Source of the DNA: Halorhabdus amylolytica
GTDB lineage: Archaea; Halobacteriota; Halobacteria; Halobacteriales; Haloarculaceae
Reading direction: 5' to 3'
Assembly: GCF_004944975.1 (NCBI RefSeq)
Contig: NZ_SPQG01000018.1
Span: 1-46,565 of the forward strand
Length of the DNA: 46,565 nt
Within the stretch, counting starts at the first letter, position 1; every line of letters begins with the position of its first letter. The notes beneath the pieces are model-generated. The model saw only the letters and a list, made by a program, of their open reading frames with translations, was not told where the DNA came from and did no database searches. Of the stretch, positions 17,047 to 25,157 are shown piece after piece. The position numbers were made by a program, and so were the translations under genes.

Positions 17047-18414
17047 TCAGTATTTCGGCTCGGCCCCGAACTCGTCGTAGAAATCCGTCATGAACGCGTC
17101 GCGCTTCTCGCGCCAGTCGGCAAACCCGGCCGGCGTCTCGGGATAGCCGTCGTAGATCTCCTTGAGTTCGGTCGCCCGCTTGTTCACCTTGTAGGCGTCA
17201 TAGAGCGTTCCCCAGTGGCCGAACGTGTCCTTCAGCGTCTTGAGCTTCAGTCCCAGCCCCATCGAGGCGGTCCCCGTTCGACCGAGGATGTCGATGAGTT
17301 GCTGGGCGGGCAGTGCCGAGAGCACGTCCGTGAGATCCTCGACCGAGTGAGTCCCGCCGAAGATGTTGTACAGGTCCATCGCCGCGAACCGCTTTCCGAA
17401 GTCCGTCAGGACGCGGCGATTGTACTCCCACAGTGCGGATTCGTCCGTGTCGCCATCGGCGATCGCGTCGGCGGCGACGTCGGCCGCCCAGTGGCCGGCT
17501 TTGGCGGCACCGGGGATCCCGCCGCCTGTGGTCGGATTGACGTGTCCTGCCGCGTCGCCGACGGCAACGTATCCGGGTGCTGTCGCCGAGTCGTAGGGTC
17601 GTCGCGTCGGCAGTGCGGCGCCGAGTTTGTCTTTCACGGTGGCGTTCTCGAACTCGGGGCGGTCCCGGATGTCCGCCCGGAGCACGTCGACCAGTTCCAT
17701 GGGTTCACGATCCATCTGGAAGCCGAGTCCGACGTTGATCTCGGTGGCTGTCCGCGGAAAGTACCACAGGTACCCGAGTTCCTCGGTCGGCTTGAAGACG
17801 ATCGCGTCGTCCCACTCGACTGGCTCCTCGACCTCGATGATCTCCCGGTAGGCCGAACAACACTGCTGGTAGGTGACGTTCGTATCGAAGGTGGCGTCGG
17901 CCAGATCGGCCCGGTCCTGGAGGATCGAGAGTGCGCCGGCGGCATCGACGACGACCTCCGCATCGTACCGGCGGGCCTCGCCGTTCCGGACGGCCTCGAC
18001 GCCCTCGACCGTGCCGTTCTGGCGGACGTCCCGCACGACAGTGTCGTAGTGTATCTCCGCGCCGACGCGTTCGGCTTCCTCGAGTAACACCTCGCCGTAG
18101 CGTTTTCGGTCGACGATCGCACCCGACCCGGTTTCGAACGGGTAATCGATGGTGTCGCCGTCGGGAACCTCGAAGAGGGCGTGCTCGATGTTCTCGTTGG
18201 TGAACGATTCTTCGCGGAGGTAGTCGAGGTCGATCACGTCCGGGAACGTACTCTTGCCCTTGATCGCGTCTCCACAGGCGATGTGACCGGCCGCTTGCTC
18301 GCTCTTGCGCTCAAGCAGGACGACGTCCAACCCCCGCTGGGCGGCGGTCGCGGCGGCAAACGATCCGGCTGTCCCCCCGCCGACGACCACGATGTCGTAG
18401 GCCTCGCTCGACAT
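17047..18414 (-). CDS. Geranylgeranyl reductase family FAD protein
   Basis: A 455-residue flavoprotein of the geranylgeranyl reductase family, which saturates isoprenoid double bonds in archaeal membrane lipids or quinones. The N-terminal FAD Rossmann motif is IVVVGGGTAGSFAA (8-21), with Glu35 ending the second strand. HIACGDAIKG is the conserved PxxxxC/GD-like region. The second FAD motif is GYVAVGDAAGHVNPTTGGGI, which includes the family-typical TGGGI. The ATG at 18414 (MSSEAYDIVV) is chosen; the frame extends upstream without similarity. The GGGP synthase-like gene at 19881 may act in the same lipid context. The exact substrate (archaetidic lipid versus another polyprenyl compound) is uncertain. 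Confidence 0.85.
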   Translation of the reverse strand: MSSEAYDIVVVGGGTAGSFAAATAAQRGLDVVLLERKSEQAAGHIACGDAIKGKSTFPDVIDLDYLREESFTNENIEHALFEVPDGDTIDYPFETGSGAIVDRKRYGEVLLEEAERVGAEIHYDTVVRDVRQNGTVEGVEAVRNGEARRYDAEVVVDAAGALSILQDRADLADATFDTNVTYQQCCSAYREIIEVEEPVEWDDAIVFKPTEELGYLWYFPRTATEINVGLGFQMDREPMELVDVLRADIRDRPEFENATVKDKLGAALPTRRPYDSATAPGYVAVGDAAGHVNPTTGGGIPGAAKAGHWAADVAADAIADGDTDESALWEYNRRVLTDFGKRFAAMDLYNIFGGTHSVEDLTDVLSALPAQQLIDILGRTGTASMGLGLKLKTLKDTFGHWGTLYDAYKVNKRATELKEIYDGYPETPAGFADWREKRDAFMTDFYDEFGAEPKY

Positions 18415-18565
18415 TGCACGTGGGTTCCCTGGCAGGTCACAAAAAGGTGCCGTGTGTCGAATACGTCGCCGGCACGGCTGACCGTCCACGTGACGAAAGG
18501 GTCATTATCAGGCCGGACACACCTCCGACAATGCGCCGGCACCTCGTCCGGCGACGGTGACACAG

Positions 18566-19804
18566 ATGACGGCTATCCCCAGACGACTCGCCGGCTGGCT
18601 GGCCGACCGCGAAGCGCTTCCGACCGCCGGACAGGCCGCGCTCGGCTACTACGCCGAGACCGGCGTGTTCGACCGCGCGTCACTCCAACTGAGACGGATT
18701 GTCGATCGTCGCATGGACGCGATGATCGCGGACGCGTTCGACCCCGTCGAGGACGCGCTGGCCGAGGCCTTCGACGTGCAATCGATCGAGTTCTCCTACG
18801 ACACGAAACTGACCCTGCCGGCGGAGTTGACGCTGGGACAGATCTATCGGACCGCACGCGAGCGCGCAGTCGACGGGAACGATCCGGTCGCTCTGAGCGT
18901 CTGGGCGGACGGGACCCTGGACGGGGATGTCGACGATGCCGACGCCGTCGGGCCGATCCGCTTTCGGGAGTCGATCACGACCGAGGAATGGGAGACTGGA
19001 CCGGAGACGCCACAGGACCTCGTCGATCGGGGCGAGTACCTCACCCGGTTGGTCGTCGCCGCGCTCGTCGACGGCGATATGCGCGACGCGATCAACGACG
19101 CGGAGTACGAGGATTTCGAGGTATCGGTCGACCTCGAACCGGGCGACCGAAAGCGAGTGGCAGAGATCGCCCAGGAGACGCTACAATCCGAACTCGAGGC
19201 TTCCTTCGACCGACTCCCCGGGGAGATCCGCGAGATTTACGACTGGGCGGTCGAACTCTCAGAGCGCCACCAGGATCGCGACCCTCACTTCCGGGAACTG
19301 CTCGCGGACGCACAGGCGGGCGATCAGGACGCACGCGAGCGGATCCGCGAGGAGTACCGTGACGCACCCATCGACGACCTGGATGCCGAGGTCGACCTCT
19401 TTGCAGGGTTCGAGGAACTGCCGTACCTCAAAACCCAGTACGCCCGCGTCGGTGTCATCTACGACGGGATGATCGAGATGTACCGACGTGCTGGCCTGCC
19501 TGTCGACGAGGCGTTCAAGCGATCGATCGTCCTGGCGATCATCGGCGCGCAGCTCTGGCTCGACGATGTCGACGACTTCGAGGCTGACCGTGCAGAGGGG
19601 CAACTGACGCCAGTCACCGCCGAGTACGTCCTTGCGAGCGACGAAGACGAGGCCTACGAGCGGATCGTCGCCGTCAGCGAACGCTATCTCGATCTCGCGA
19701 CCGAGTTCGCCGCCGAGACGGATTCGCCGCTCTCGGGGATCGCCGCCGAGTACATCCGCCGCTCGGGTGATCCGAGCGTTCTCCCCGGTCACGGGCCCAC
19801 GTGA
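18566..19804 (+). CDS. Conserved haloarchaeal-type protein of unknown function
   Basis: A 412-residue acidic, mostly helical, soluble protein. I do not recognise the family. It has no signal peptide. Only one short hydrophobic stretch (FKRSIVLAIIGAQLWL) lies in the C-terminal third, followed by an Asp-rich segment (LDDVDDFEADRAEG). GC-rich third positions confirm coding. A GTG nine bases upstream (18557) is an alternative start. It lies between the geranylgeranyl reductase gene (divergent) and the GGGP synthase-like gene (same strand, 76-bp gap), which has its own promoter. It might be membrane-associated through the hydrophobic stretch, but that is speculative. Confidence 0.75.
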   Translation: MTAIPRRLAGWLADREALPTAGQAALGYYAETGVFDRASLQLRRIVDRRMDAMIADAFDPVEDALAEAFDVQSIEFSYDTKLTLPAELTLGQIYRTARERAVDGNDPVALSVWADGTLDGDVDDADAVGPIRFRESITTEEWETGPETPQDLVDRGEYLTRLVVAALVDGDMRDAINDAEYEDFEVSVDLEPGDRKRVAEIAQETLQSELEASFDRLPGEIREIYDWAVELSERHQDRDPHFRELLADAQAGDQDARERIREEYRDAPIDDLDAEVDLFAGFEELPYLKTQYARVGVIYDGMIEMYRRAGLPVDEAFKRSIVLAIIGAQLWLDDVDDFEADRAEGQLTPVTAEYVLASDEDEAYERIVAVSERYLDLATEFAAETDSPLSGIAAEYIRRSGDPSVLPGHGPT

Positions 19805-19848
19805 TCGCCAGTCGGATTGACGACCGGCGACGCTTCGGGTGTGACACG

Positions 19849-19856
19849 TTTTTATA
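19849..19856 (+). promoter_or_regulatory. TATA box of the GGGP synthase-like gene
   Basis: TTTTTATA is centred about 27 bp upstream of the ATG at 19881. That is the distance expected between an archaeal TATA box and its transcription start, so the transcript is probably leaderless. No Shine-Dalgarno sequence is present. Confidence 0.6.
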
Positions 19857-19880
19857 CCGGTGGCAGCCACAGTTGGAACA

Positions 19881-21158
19881 ATGACGACGTTCGTCGACAT
19901 CGCGAAGCGACTCGAATCGGCCGCGAGTGCGGCGACGATCGCGAGCCGAAATCTGCTGTCGCTCGATACCAATCCCGTGCCGGGCGAGTGGACACATGTC
20001 ACGAAGATCGACCCGGAAGAGGAGAAACAGCTTCCCTTGCTGTTTCCGCTCTATCTCCAGCATACCAGTGTCCTCGAGGTCGGAGGATCGAAAGACGTGA
20101 CCGGGGAGAACACCAGGCAGACGCTCGAGTTGGTAGCTGATCGTCCCGCGCCAGCCTTCCAGGAACCGTCGGGTCCGGCCCAGGTAACCAACGCGACGCG
20201 CGAGCAGGCCGAGTTCCTGGCGATCCCGGAGGTGCTTAACGGCGACGCCGAGTCGCTGGTCGGCGCGCTCGGTCGGGGGATCGAACACATCGAGGAGGAA
20301 CTCGTGCCGGCGATGCTCGCGGAGAAACTGCCGATCCCGCTGGGTGAGGGACTCGAAGGACGAATTGCCAGTGCAGCCACCTCCTGGATGATCGAAGAGG
20401 CGATTTTCGAAGCGTACATCATCCAAAACCCCGACAGCGCGGCGGCTCGGGAGGCCAACGTCGAGGAGAACGACCTGCTCGGTCCCGAGGCAGCCAAACA
20501 GCGTGCGATGGCCGCTGAACGCTATCACGAGGCAGAGATCATCTATCTGGAGTACTCAGGCACGTTCGGCGGCGAGGAGGCCCAGGACATCCTCGCGGCG
20601 ATCGACGAGGGCGTCTCCTGGTCGCGGATCTGGTACGGCGGCGGTCTCGACGACCGTGAGAACGCCAAGGCGGTCGTCGACGCGGGCGCGGACGCGGTCG
20701 TGGTGGGCAACGTCTTCCACGAGATCGCCGCGGAGGAGACCGGGATCTGTGCGGACGCCGCCGAGGCGCTCGGCCCGGACGCTGACCGGGCGGCGGTCGA
20801 ATCCTGGGTCGAGGAGAACGTCGACGTCGAGGGAACCAACGCGACGCGGTACCTCTCGACGATCACGTCGCTGTCCAATCCCACGTCCCGCGCCAGGGAA
20901 TACCTTATCGCGACGATAGAGGCCTATCTCGGACTGAGCGCCCTCGCTGAGGACCTCGAAGGCGAGGTGAACGACGAGACCTCGCTGTCAGCGGCACTCG
21001 ACGACCGCGAGGAGCTTCCCGGTGAGGTGGAACTCTCGAAGGTTCTCCCGGACGACGAGAGGTCTTTCCCGCGGGACCTCGTCGCTGGTCTGCTCGCCGA
21101 GCGATTCAACGTCGAGGCAGAGGTCCCCCCGGTTGGTCACGTTAGCATCGACCTCTGA
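19881..21158 (+). CDS. Geranylgeranylglyceryl phosphate synthase-like (PcrB family) protein with C-terminal extension
   Basis: A 425-residue protein. Residues 30-300 read as a PcrB/GGGPS-type TIM barrel: THVTKIDPEEEK (38-49), VGGSKDVT (67-74), EIIYLEYSG (219-227), WYGGGLDD (251-258) and AGADAVVVGN (268-277), the phosphate-gripping loops. GGGP synthases join a prenyl diphosphate to sn-glycerol 1-phosphate, the first committed step of archaeal lipid synthesis. This protein is longer than usual: it has an insertion between about 85 and 210 and an extra domain of about 125 residues at the end, and YLEYSG departs from the usual YLEAGSG. It may be a divergent paralogue rather than the main enzyme. 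A TATA box fits leaderless expression. Confidence 0.7.
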   Translation: MTTFVDIAKRLESAASAATIASRNLLSLDTNPVPGEWTHVTKIDPEEEKQLPLLFPLYLQHTSVLEVGGSKDVTGENTRQTLELVADRPAPAFQEPSGPAQVTNATREQAEFLAIPEVLNGDAESLVGALGRGIEHIEEELVPAMLAEKLPIPLGEGLEGRIASAATSWMIEEAIFEAYIIQNPDSAAAREANVEENDLLGPEAAKQRAMAAERYHEAEIIYLEYSGTFGGEEAQDILAAIDEGVSWSRIWYGGGLDDRENAKAVVDAGADAVVVGNVFHEIAAEETGICADAAEALGPDADRAAVESWVEENVDVEGTNATRYLSTITSLSNPTSRAREYLIATIEAYLGLSALAEDLEGEVNDETSLSAALDDREELPGEVELSKVLPDDERSFPRDLVAGLLAERFNVEAEVPPVGHVSIDL

Positions 21159-21207
21159 TACGCCATCGAACCGGGAGCACGCCCCGACGGGCGTGATCCA
21201 CGGTGAC

Positions 21208-22356
21208 TCAACCCTCGCCGTCTTCCCCGTCCGTCATCTCGCTCGCTCCCGCTTCTTCGAGGCGATCCATCTCTTCGGCCAGGACCTCATCGTCTGCGGG
21301 ACTGTCCTCGATCTCGAAGGCGTCGAGGTTCTCCTGACGACTGTCGGCCATTTCCTCTTTGGGATCAAACAGGACGATCCCCGTCCCACTGGTGTACTCG
21401 TAGGCGCTCCACTCGGGGTACGTGAGGACGCCGGACATCTTCCGGACGCGGATCTGCTTGATGAGTGCGTCCTCGACGATCTCCTCGTTGAGTCGCATCT
21501 CGACGATTCCGTCCGCCATGTACCCCAGGTCGTGAGGGAACCCGCCGCCGTCGCCGGCCATGGTAGCGCCGGCGAAGACGGGGACGAACCGGCCTTTGCA
21601 GACATCCGCGCGGACGTCTTTGACGAAGTTGTACGCCCGAATCGGCTGGACGATCGAACCCAGTTCCGTCAGCGAGTCGATGACGACAATTCCCCGCTCG
21701 TCCATCTCGAGTCGTTCGAGAGCGTTGTCCAGTCGGTTCTCCAGTTCGTGGATCTCGGTCGCGTCCCGGACCGTTGTCGTCGCGTCGTTCGCGACCGATC
21801 GGAGGTGACGGTTCCACTCACTCATGCGGTCGTGCATCCGCTCGGGGTCGTCGACCCGGTAGGTGAATCCGTCGACGACGTGCAACTGATCGCGTTCGAG
21901 ATACGGCAGGACGTTCCACTCCAGGGAGATAAACGACTGGATGATCGACACTGGTGGTTCGAGGAAGGCGACGACGACGGCGGGTTCCCCGCGCTGGAGC
22001 GTCCGCCAGACGAGTTCCGCCTGGACGGACTCGGTTCGGGTCCCCGCCAGGTCGCCCAACATGACGAAGGAGTTCCGCGGCATCCCCTCGGGCAGGGCGG
22101 TCTGGAGTGCCTCCACGCCGGGGTCGAACCGCCGCGCCTCCTGGAACTGCGTAAAGACGCGGTCGCTGTTCTCGACGGCCCTGCGACACGCCCGCGAACA
22201 GAACCGGTAGGTTTCCTCGTCACGGTTCAGGACCGTCGGCTCGTGGGGGATCGGCAACCGACAGTAATCACACCGCTGGATGCCGGCCGCCTCCGCCGTG
22301 CCGTCCGGCGATCCGGCGCCGTCGGTGTCGGCTTCTTCGTCGACCGGATCTGTCAT
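21208..22356 (-). CDS. KaiC/RAD55-like protein with N-terminal zinc finger and degenerate P-loop
   Basis: A 382-residue protein. Residues 27-60 form a treble-clef, TRASH-like zinc finger with Cys29, Cys32, Cys53 and Cys57 (RCDYCRLPIP, RFCSRACRR). Residues 80-340 have the RecA/KaiC fold order: a Walker A position at 101-110 reading GDLAGTRTES without the usual GK[T/S], and a clear Walker B strand (GIVVIDSLTEL). RVRKMSGVLTYPEWSAYEYT resembles the KaiC R-x-K-x(4) region near the C-terminus. The tail is very acidic. Such haloarchaeal proteins are annotated HTR-like or RecA-superfamily; some are thought to be signalling proteins. Loss of the P-loop lysine suggests weak or no ATP hydrolysis. Confidence 0.78.
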   Translation of the reverse strand: MTDPVDEEADTDGAGSPDGTAEAAGIQRCDYCRLPIPHEPTVLNRDEETYRFCSRACRRAVENSDRVFTQFQEARRFDPGVEALQTALPEGMPRNSFVMLGDLAGTRTESVQAELVWRTLQRGEPAVVVAFLEPPVSIIQSFISLEWNVLPYLERDQLHVVDGFTYRVDDPERMHDRMSEWNRHLRSVANDATTTVRDATEIHELENRLDNALERLEMDERGIVVIDSLTELGSIVQPIRAYNFVKDVRADVCKGRFVPVFAGATMAGDGGGFPHDLGYMADGIVEMRLNEEIVEDALIKQIRVRKMSGVLTYPEWSAYEYTSGTGIVLFDPKEEMADSRQENLDAFEIEDSPADDEVLAEEMDRLEEAGASEMTDGEDGEG

Positions 22357-22449
22357 GCGTTCACATATTCGTCACAACGATAAAACCGTCAGGGTTTCCT
22401 CACAGACTCGACAGCAATTCATCAAAAATCTGATGTTCGGTCGATCCAT

Positions 22450-23121
22450 TCAGGCGTAGACGAACAGCGCCAGCCAGATTTGGGCGAGGCCGGCCAGGAG
22501 CAAAGCGATCCCGGCAACCTGTGTGATCCGTCCGGACAGCGCAGGCAGTCGCTGCCGACCGACGTCGACGCCGACGGCGATGGCGACGGTCGCCCCGATC
22601 ATGAGTACCACCATGCCGGCGGCGTATCCGCCGAGGACGGCGAGGGTTCCGTACAGCGGGAAGGTGAGCGACTGGGAGACGATCCCGAGGAACACCGGCG
22701 CGAGACAGCCGGTCGCCGCCACGGCGTACAGTGCCCCGAACGCCACGAATCCCGGGATCGAGGTCCGGCGTTCCGGCAGGCGGGCGTGCCATCCGATCGA
22801 TCGATCGGACAGAGTGAGCAGTCCCAGACCGACGAGCACCGCGCCCACGACCACCTCCAGGGAGGGCAGCCACTCGGTCAGTGCTCGACCGGCGGTCACA
22901 GTCAGCGCCGCCAGGACGACGAACGCCACCAGGATGCCGACGCTGGCGGCGACGCCACGGACGAGTGCGCCCGAAACGCGCGGGGTATCTGTCGCCCCGC
23001 TTGTCCGCATGTAATAGCCGACGTAGCCGGGCAAGAGAGGGTACGCACAGGGTGCGAAGAAGGTCGCGACGCCGGTGGCGAACGCGAAGGAGACTGCCGC
23101 CGCCAGTCCGACGTCAGTCAT
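22450..23121 (-). CDS. ccdA: Cytochrome c biogenesis / thiol-electron transporter CcdA
   Basis: A 223-residue membrane protein with about six transmembrane segments. The two conserved redox cysteines lie in FFAPCAYPLLPGYVGYY (first helix) and AVAATGCLAPVF (fourth helix). CcdA moves electrons from cytosolic thioredoxin across the membrane to extracytoplasmic thioredoxin-like proteins. Its start overlaps the stop of the tlpA-like gene (ATGA at 23118-23121), and the operon order sco-tlpA-ccdA suggests it re-reduces those two proteins. The ATG at 23121 gives the expected N-terminus; the frame is open upstream by overlap with the other gene. Confidence 0.93.
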   Translation of the reverse strand: MTDVGLAAAVSFAFATGVATFFAPCAYPLLPGYVGYYMRTSGATDTPRVSGALVRGVAASVGILVAFVVLAALTVTAGRALTEWLPSLEVVVGAVLVGLGLLTLSDRSIGWHARLPERRTSIPGFVAFGALYAVAATGCLAPVFLGIVSQSLTFPLYGTLAVLGGYAAGMVVLMIGATVAIAVGVDVGRQRLPALSGRITQVAGIALLLAGLAQIWLALFVYA

Positions 23122-23642
23122 GCGTTCGCTTCGTCGATGGCCTGATCCACGCGGTCGGCGTCCGGGACGCCCGTATGCGACCAGACGATCGAACCCGTGG
23201 CGTCGACGACGGCCGTAAACGGGAGTCCAGTGGCGTCGAAGCGACTCGACAGCGCGTTCTGGGCGTCGTGGCCGACCGGCCAGCGACCGCCGTGGGTTCG
23301 CCACCACTCGATCACGTCGCTCCGCGTCCGATCGGACGCATCACCGAGGTACTCCCCCGTGACGGAGACGAACTGGACATCTCTGGCGTCGGACTCGACC
23401 GAAGACAGGGAATCGAGCGCCGGTTTGCAGGGCGGGCAGGTCGTCGCGAACAGATCGACGACAGTCGTCTGTCCGGGGACGGGGACTGTCATCTCGCCAC
23501 CCGGACTTCCGGGTGTGTCGAACAGATCGACTTCGACGGGGGTGACGTCGCCACCGGCGGACGACAGCGCAATGTACCCGCCTGCGCCGACGACCGCCGC
23601 CCCGCCGAGTCCGGCCAGGAGTTCACGCCGTCGCATCCTCAT
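23118..23642 (-). CDS. TlpA-like membrane- or export-linked thioredoxin
   Basis: A 174-residue protein. RRRELLAGLGGAAVVGAGGYIAL at the N-terminus is a twin-arginine signal or signal-anchor. The thioredoxin fold follows with a redox motif CPPC (Cys69, Cys72) in LFATTCPPCKPAL and a cis-proline loop ATGLPFTAVVDATG. Such proteins reduce disulfides in copper chaperones or apocytochromes outside the cell. The start overlaps the stop of the sco gene and the stop overlaps the ccdA start, both by ATGA, so all three are translated together. The ATG two codons downstream is an alternative start. Confidence 0.9.
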   Translation of the reverse strand: MRMRRRELLAGLGGAAVVGAGGYIALSSAGGDVTPVEVDLFDTPGSPGGEMTVPVPGQTTVVDLFATTCPPCKPALDSLSSVESDARDVQFVSVTGEYLGDASDRTRSDVIEWWRTHGGRWPVGHDAQNALSSRFDATGLPFTAVVDATGSIVWSHTGVPDADRVDQAIDEANA

Positions 23643-24355
23643 CCCTCCCGTTCGCGGAGCGTCTCGAAGTCGTCATAGATGTCCTGCCACCGCGGCGTCG
23701 ATCCCGTGTAGGCCCGCTCGACGTAATCGTCCGCGTTGACCAGCAGGATGAGCGCGAAGTGATTGAACATGTACATGTCCATGTCCTCGGGACGAGTCCG
23801 CTCGAAGTTTACACCGAACTCTCCCTGGACGACACTCTCGGCGGCTTCGGGTGACTCAGGGCGGAGGAACCGCCACCCATCGGCGAGGGAGACATCCATC
23901 CGGTCCGCGTAGCCCTCAAGCCGCTCGGCGTCGTCGCGTTCGGGATCGAACGTGACCGCCAGAAATCGGGTCGTGTCGGCGTGTCCTTCGTCGATAGCCC
24001 GCATCTGGACGTTACGGAGTGCCGAAATCAGTCGCGGACAGACGGTCTGGCAGTGTGAATAGAAGAACGTCATCAACGTATCGCCTTTTCGACCGGTCGT
24101 CTCGACCGCCTCCTCGGCGAGCGGATCTGTGATCGTCATGTCGGGGAGTCGCTGCCCATAGCCGGGGAACCGGACGTCGGCGGGTTCGTAGCCGGTATCG
24201 GGTTCCGAGAGGTAGGTGTCCGAATTCCCGCCGACACATCCCGCGGTGGCGCTGATCACGCCGGTCCCGAGCGCCCCCAGATACTCGCGTCTATGCACGG
24301 TTTCTCTCTCCGTTTCGAGCGCACTAAACGGTTCGCTATTGCGAACGTTTTGCAT
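23639..24355 (-). CDS. SCO1/SenC family copper chaperone, Tat lipoprotein
   Basis: A 238-residue protein. HRREYLGALGTGVISATAGC is a twin-arginine signal with a lipobox ending at Cys40. The thioredoxin-like core carries the copper-binding CxxxC (HCQTVCP, Cys102 and Cys106) and the distal His199 (FNHFALILLV). FLAVTFDPERD is typical of the family. SCO proteins deliver copper to the CuA site of cytochrome oxidase or nitrous oxide reductase. A GTG at 24298, with a GGAGAGAG Shine-Dalgarno stretch before it, would put the Arg pair only three residues from the start and is a serious alternative. It is first in the operon with tlpA and ccdA and divergent from nosL. Confidence 0.88.
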   Translation of the reverse strand: MQNVRNSEPFSALETERETVHRREYLGALGTGVISATAGCVGGNSDTYLSEPDTGYEPADVRFPGYGQRLPDMTITDPLAEEAVETTGRKGDTLMTFFYSHCQTVCPRLISALRNVQMRAIDEGHADTTRFLAVTFDPERDDAERLEGYADRMDVSLADGWRFLRPESPEAAESVVQGEFGVNFERTRPEDMDMYMFNHFALILLVNADDYVERAYTGSTPRWQDIYDDFETLREREG

Positions 24356-24381
24356 GTTACTTTCGGGAACGACGCGGAAAT

Positions 24382-24409
24382 GTGGCCGTATTATCCGGTA
24401 TATGGCCAC
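24382..24409. promoter_or_regulatory. 10-bp imperfect inverted repeat between sco and nosL
   Basis: GTGGCCGTAT (24382-24391) and ATATGGCCAC (24400-24409) are reverse complements apart from one position, with an 8-bp spacer. The dyad includes TATA-like sequences on both strands and lies between the divergent sco and nosL operons, so it is a candidate shared operator. A second short dyad, GTTCGC-TATT-GCGAAC, lies at 24331-24346. Confidence 0.5.
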
Positions 24410-24604
24410 CCTACGTGTTCAGTCTTGTTCGAATTATGGATTACTGGTCGTCCGTCGAGAAGGAAATCACTGCCTCTTTGACGGTGGACGTGAAATCCCC
24501 CGTCAATGAACGGCGACTGGATCCGGACTGGCGGATGTCGGCGGAGTCACGAGGGAGTCGACGCCGATCAGCACATCCACCTCCGCCCGGGACGGGAGTC
24601 GTCG

Positions 24605-25156
24605 ATGACACGACGGCAGTTGCTCGGCGCCGTCGGAACGGGAGCGATCCTCGGACTCGGCGGTTGTCTCGGTGCGGAAACGCCGGATCCCGTGACGCTG
24701 ACAGATAACGACGCCTGCGACGTCTGTGGGATGATCATTCCTCACCATCCTGGGCCGAGCGCGGAGGTCTTCTACCGGAACAAAGACCCCTCAGGCCACG
24801 AGAACCCGGCACGGTTCGACAGCACGTGGGAAGCATTCGAGTACGACTTCGAGCGGCGCGATCGTGGCTGGACCCGATCGGCCTTTTACGTGACCGATTA
24901 CTCGGCCGTCGACTACGAGGTGTTCACCGACGGCGGCCGAACACTCATCTCGACGCACCCCGAGGCGTCTGCGTTCGTCGACGCTTCGGACGTGACCTTC
25001 GTCGTCGCGTCGTCGGTCGAGGGCGCGATGGGACAGGACCTGATCGCGTTCGGCAACGGAGACGACGCGCGTTCGTTCCAGGGGGAGTACGGGGGTGGAC
25101 TCGCCGCCTTCGGCGAAGTGACGCGATCGATGATCGGCGAGTTGAGCGGGACCTGA
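24605..25156 (+). CDS. nosL: NosL family copper-binding lipoprotein
   Basis: A 183-residue protein. MTRRQLLGAVGTG is a twin-arginine signal with lipobox Cys21 (GLGGCLG). ACDVCGMII (38-44) is the NosL metal-binding motif; NosL delivers Cu(I) to the maturing copper centres of nitrous oxide reductase. The C-terminal part (FYVTDYSAVDYEVF, then AMGQDLIAFGNGDDARSF) matches the family. The ATG at 24605 is preceded by GGGAG; the frame is open upstream without similarity. It is the first gene of the nosL-nosD-nosF-nosY operon, one base before nosD. Confidence 0.9.
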   Translation: MTRRQLLGAVGTGAILGLGGCLGAETPDPVTLTDNDACDVCGMIIPHHPGPSAEVFYRNKDPSGHENPARFDSTWEAFEYDFERRDRGWTRSAFYVTDYSAVDYEVFTDGGRTLISTHPEASAFVDASDVTFVVASSVEGAMGQDLIAFGNGDDARSFQGEYGGGLAAFGEVTRSMIGELSGT

Positions 25157-25157
25157 T

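Noticed and set aside
24506..24604. An upstream extension of NosL
   Set aside because: The extra 33 residues have no similarity to the family and would bury the twin-arginine signal inside the protein.
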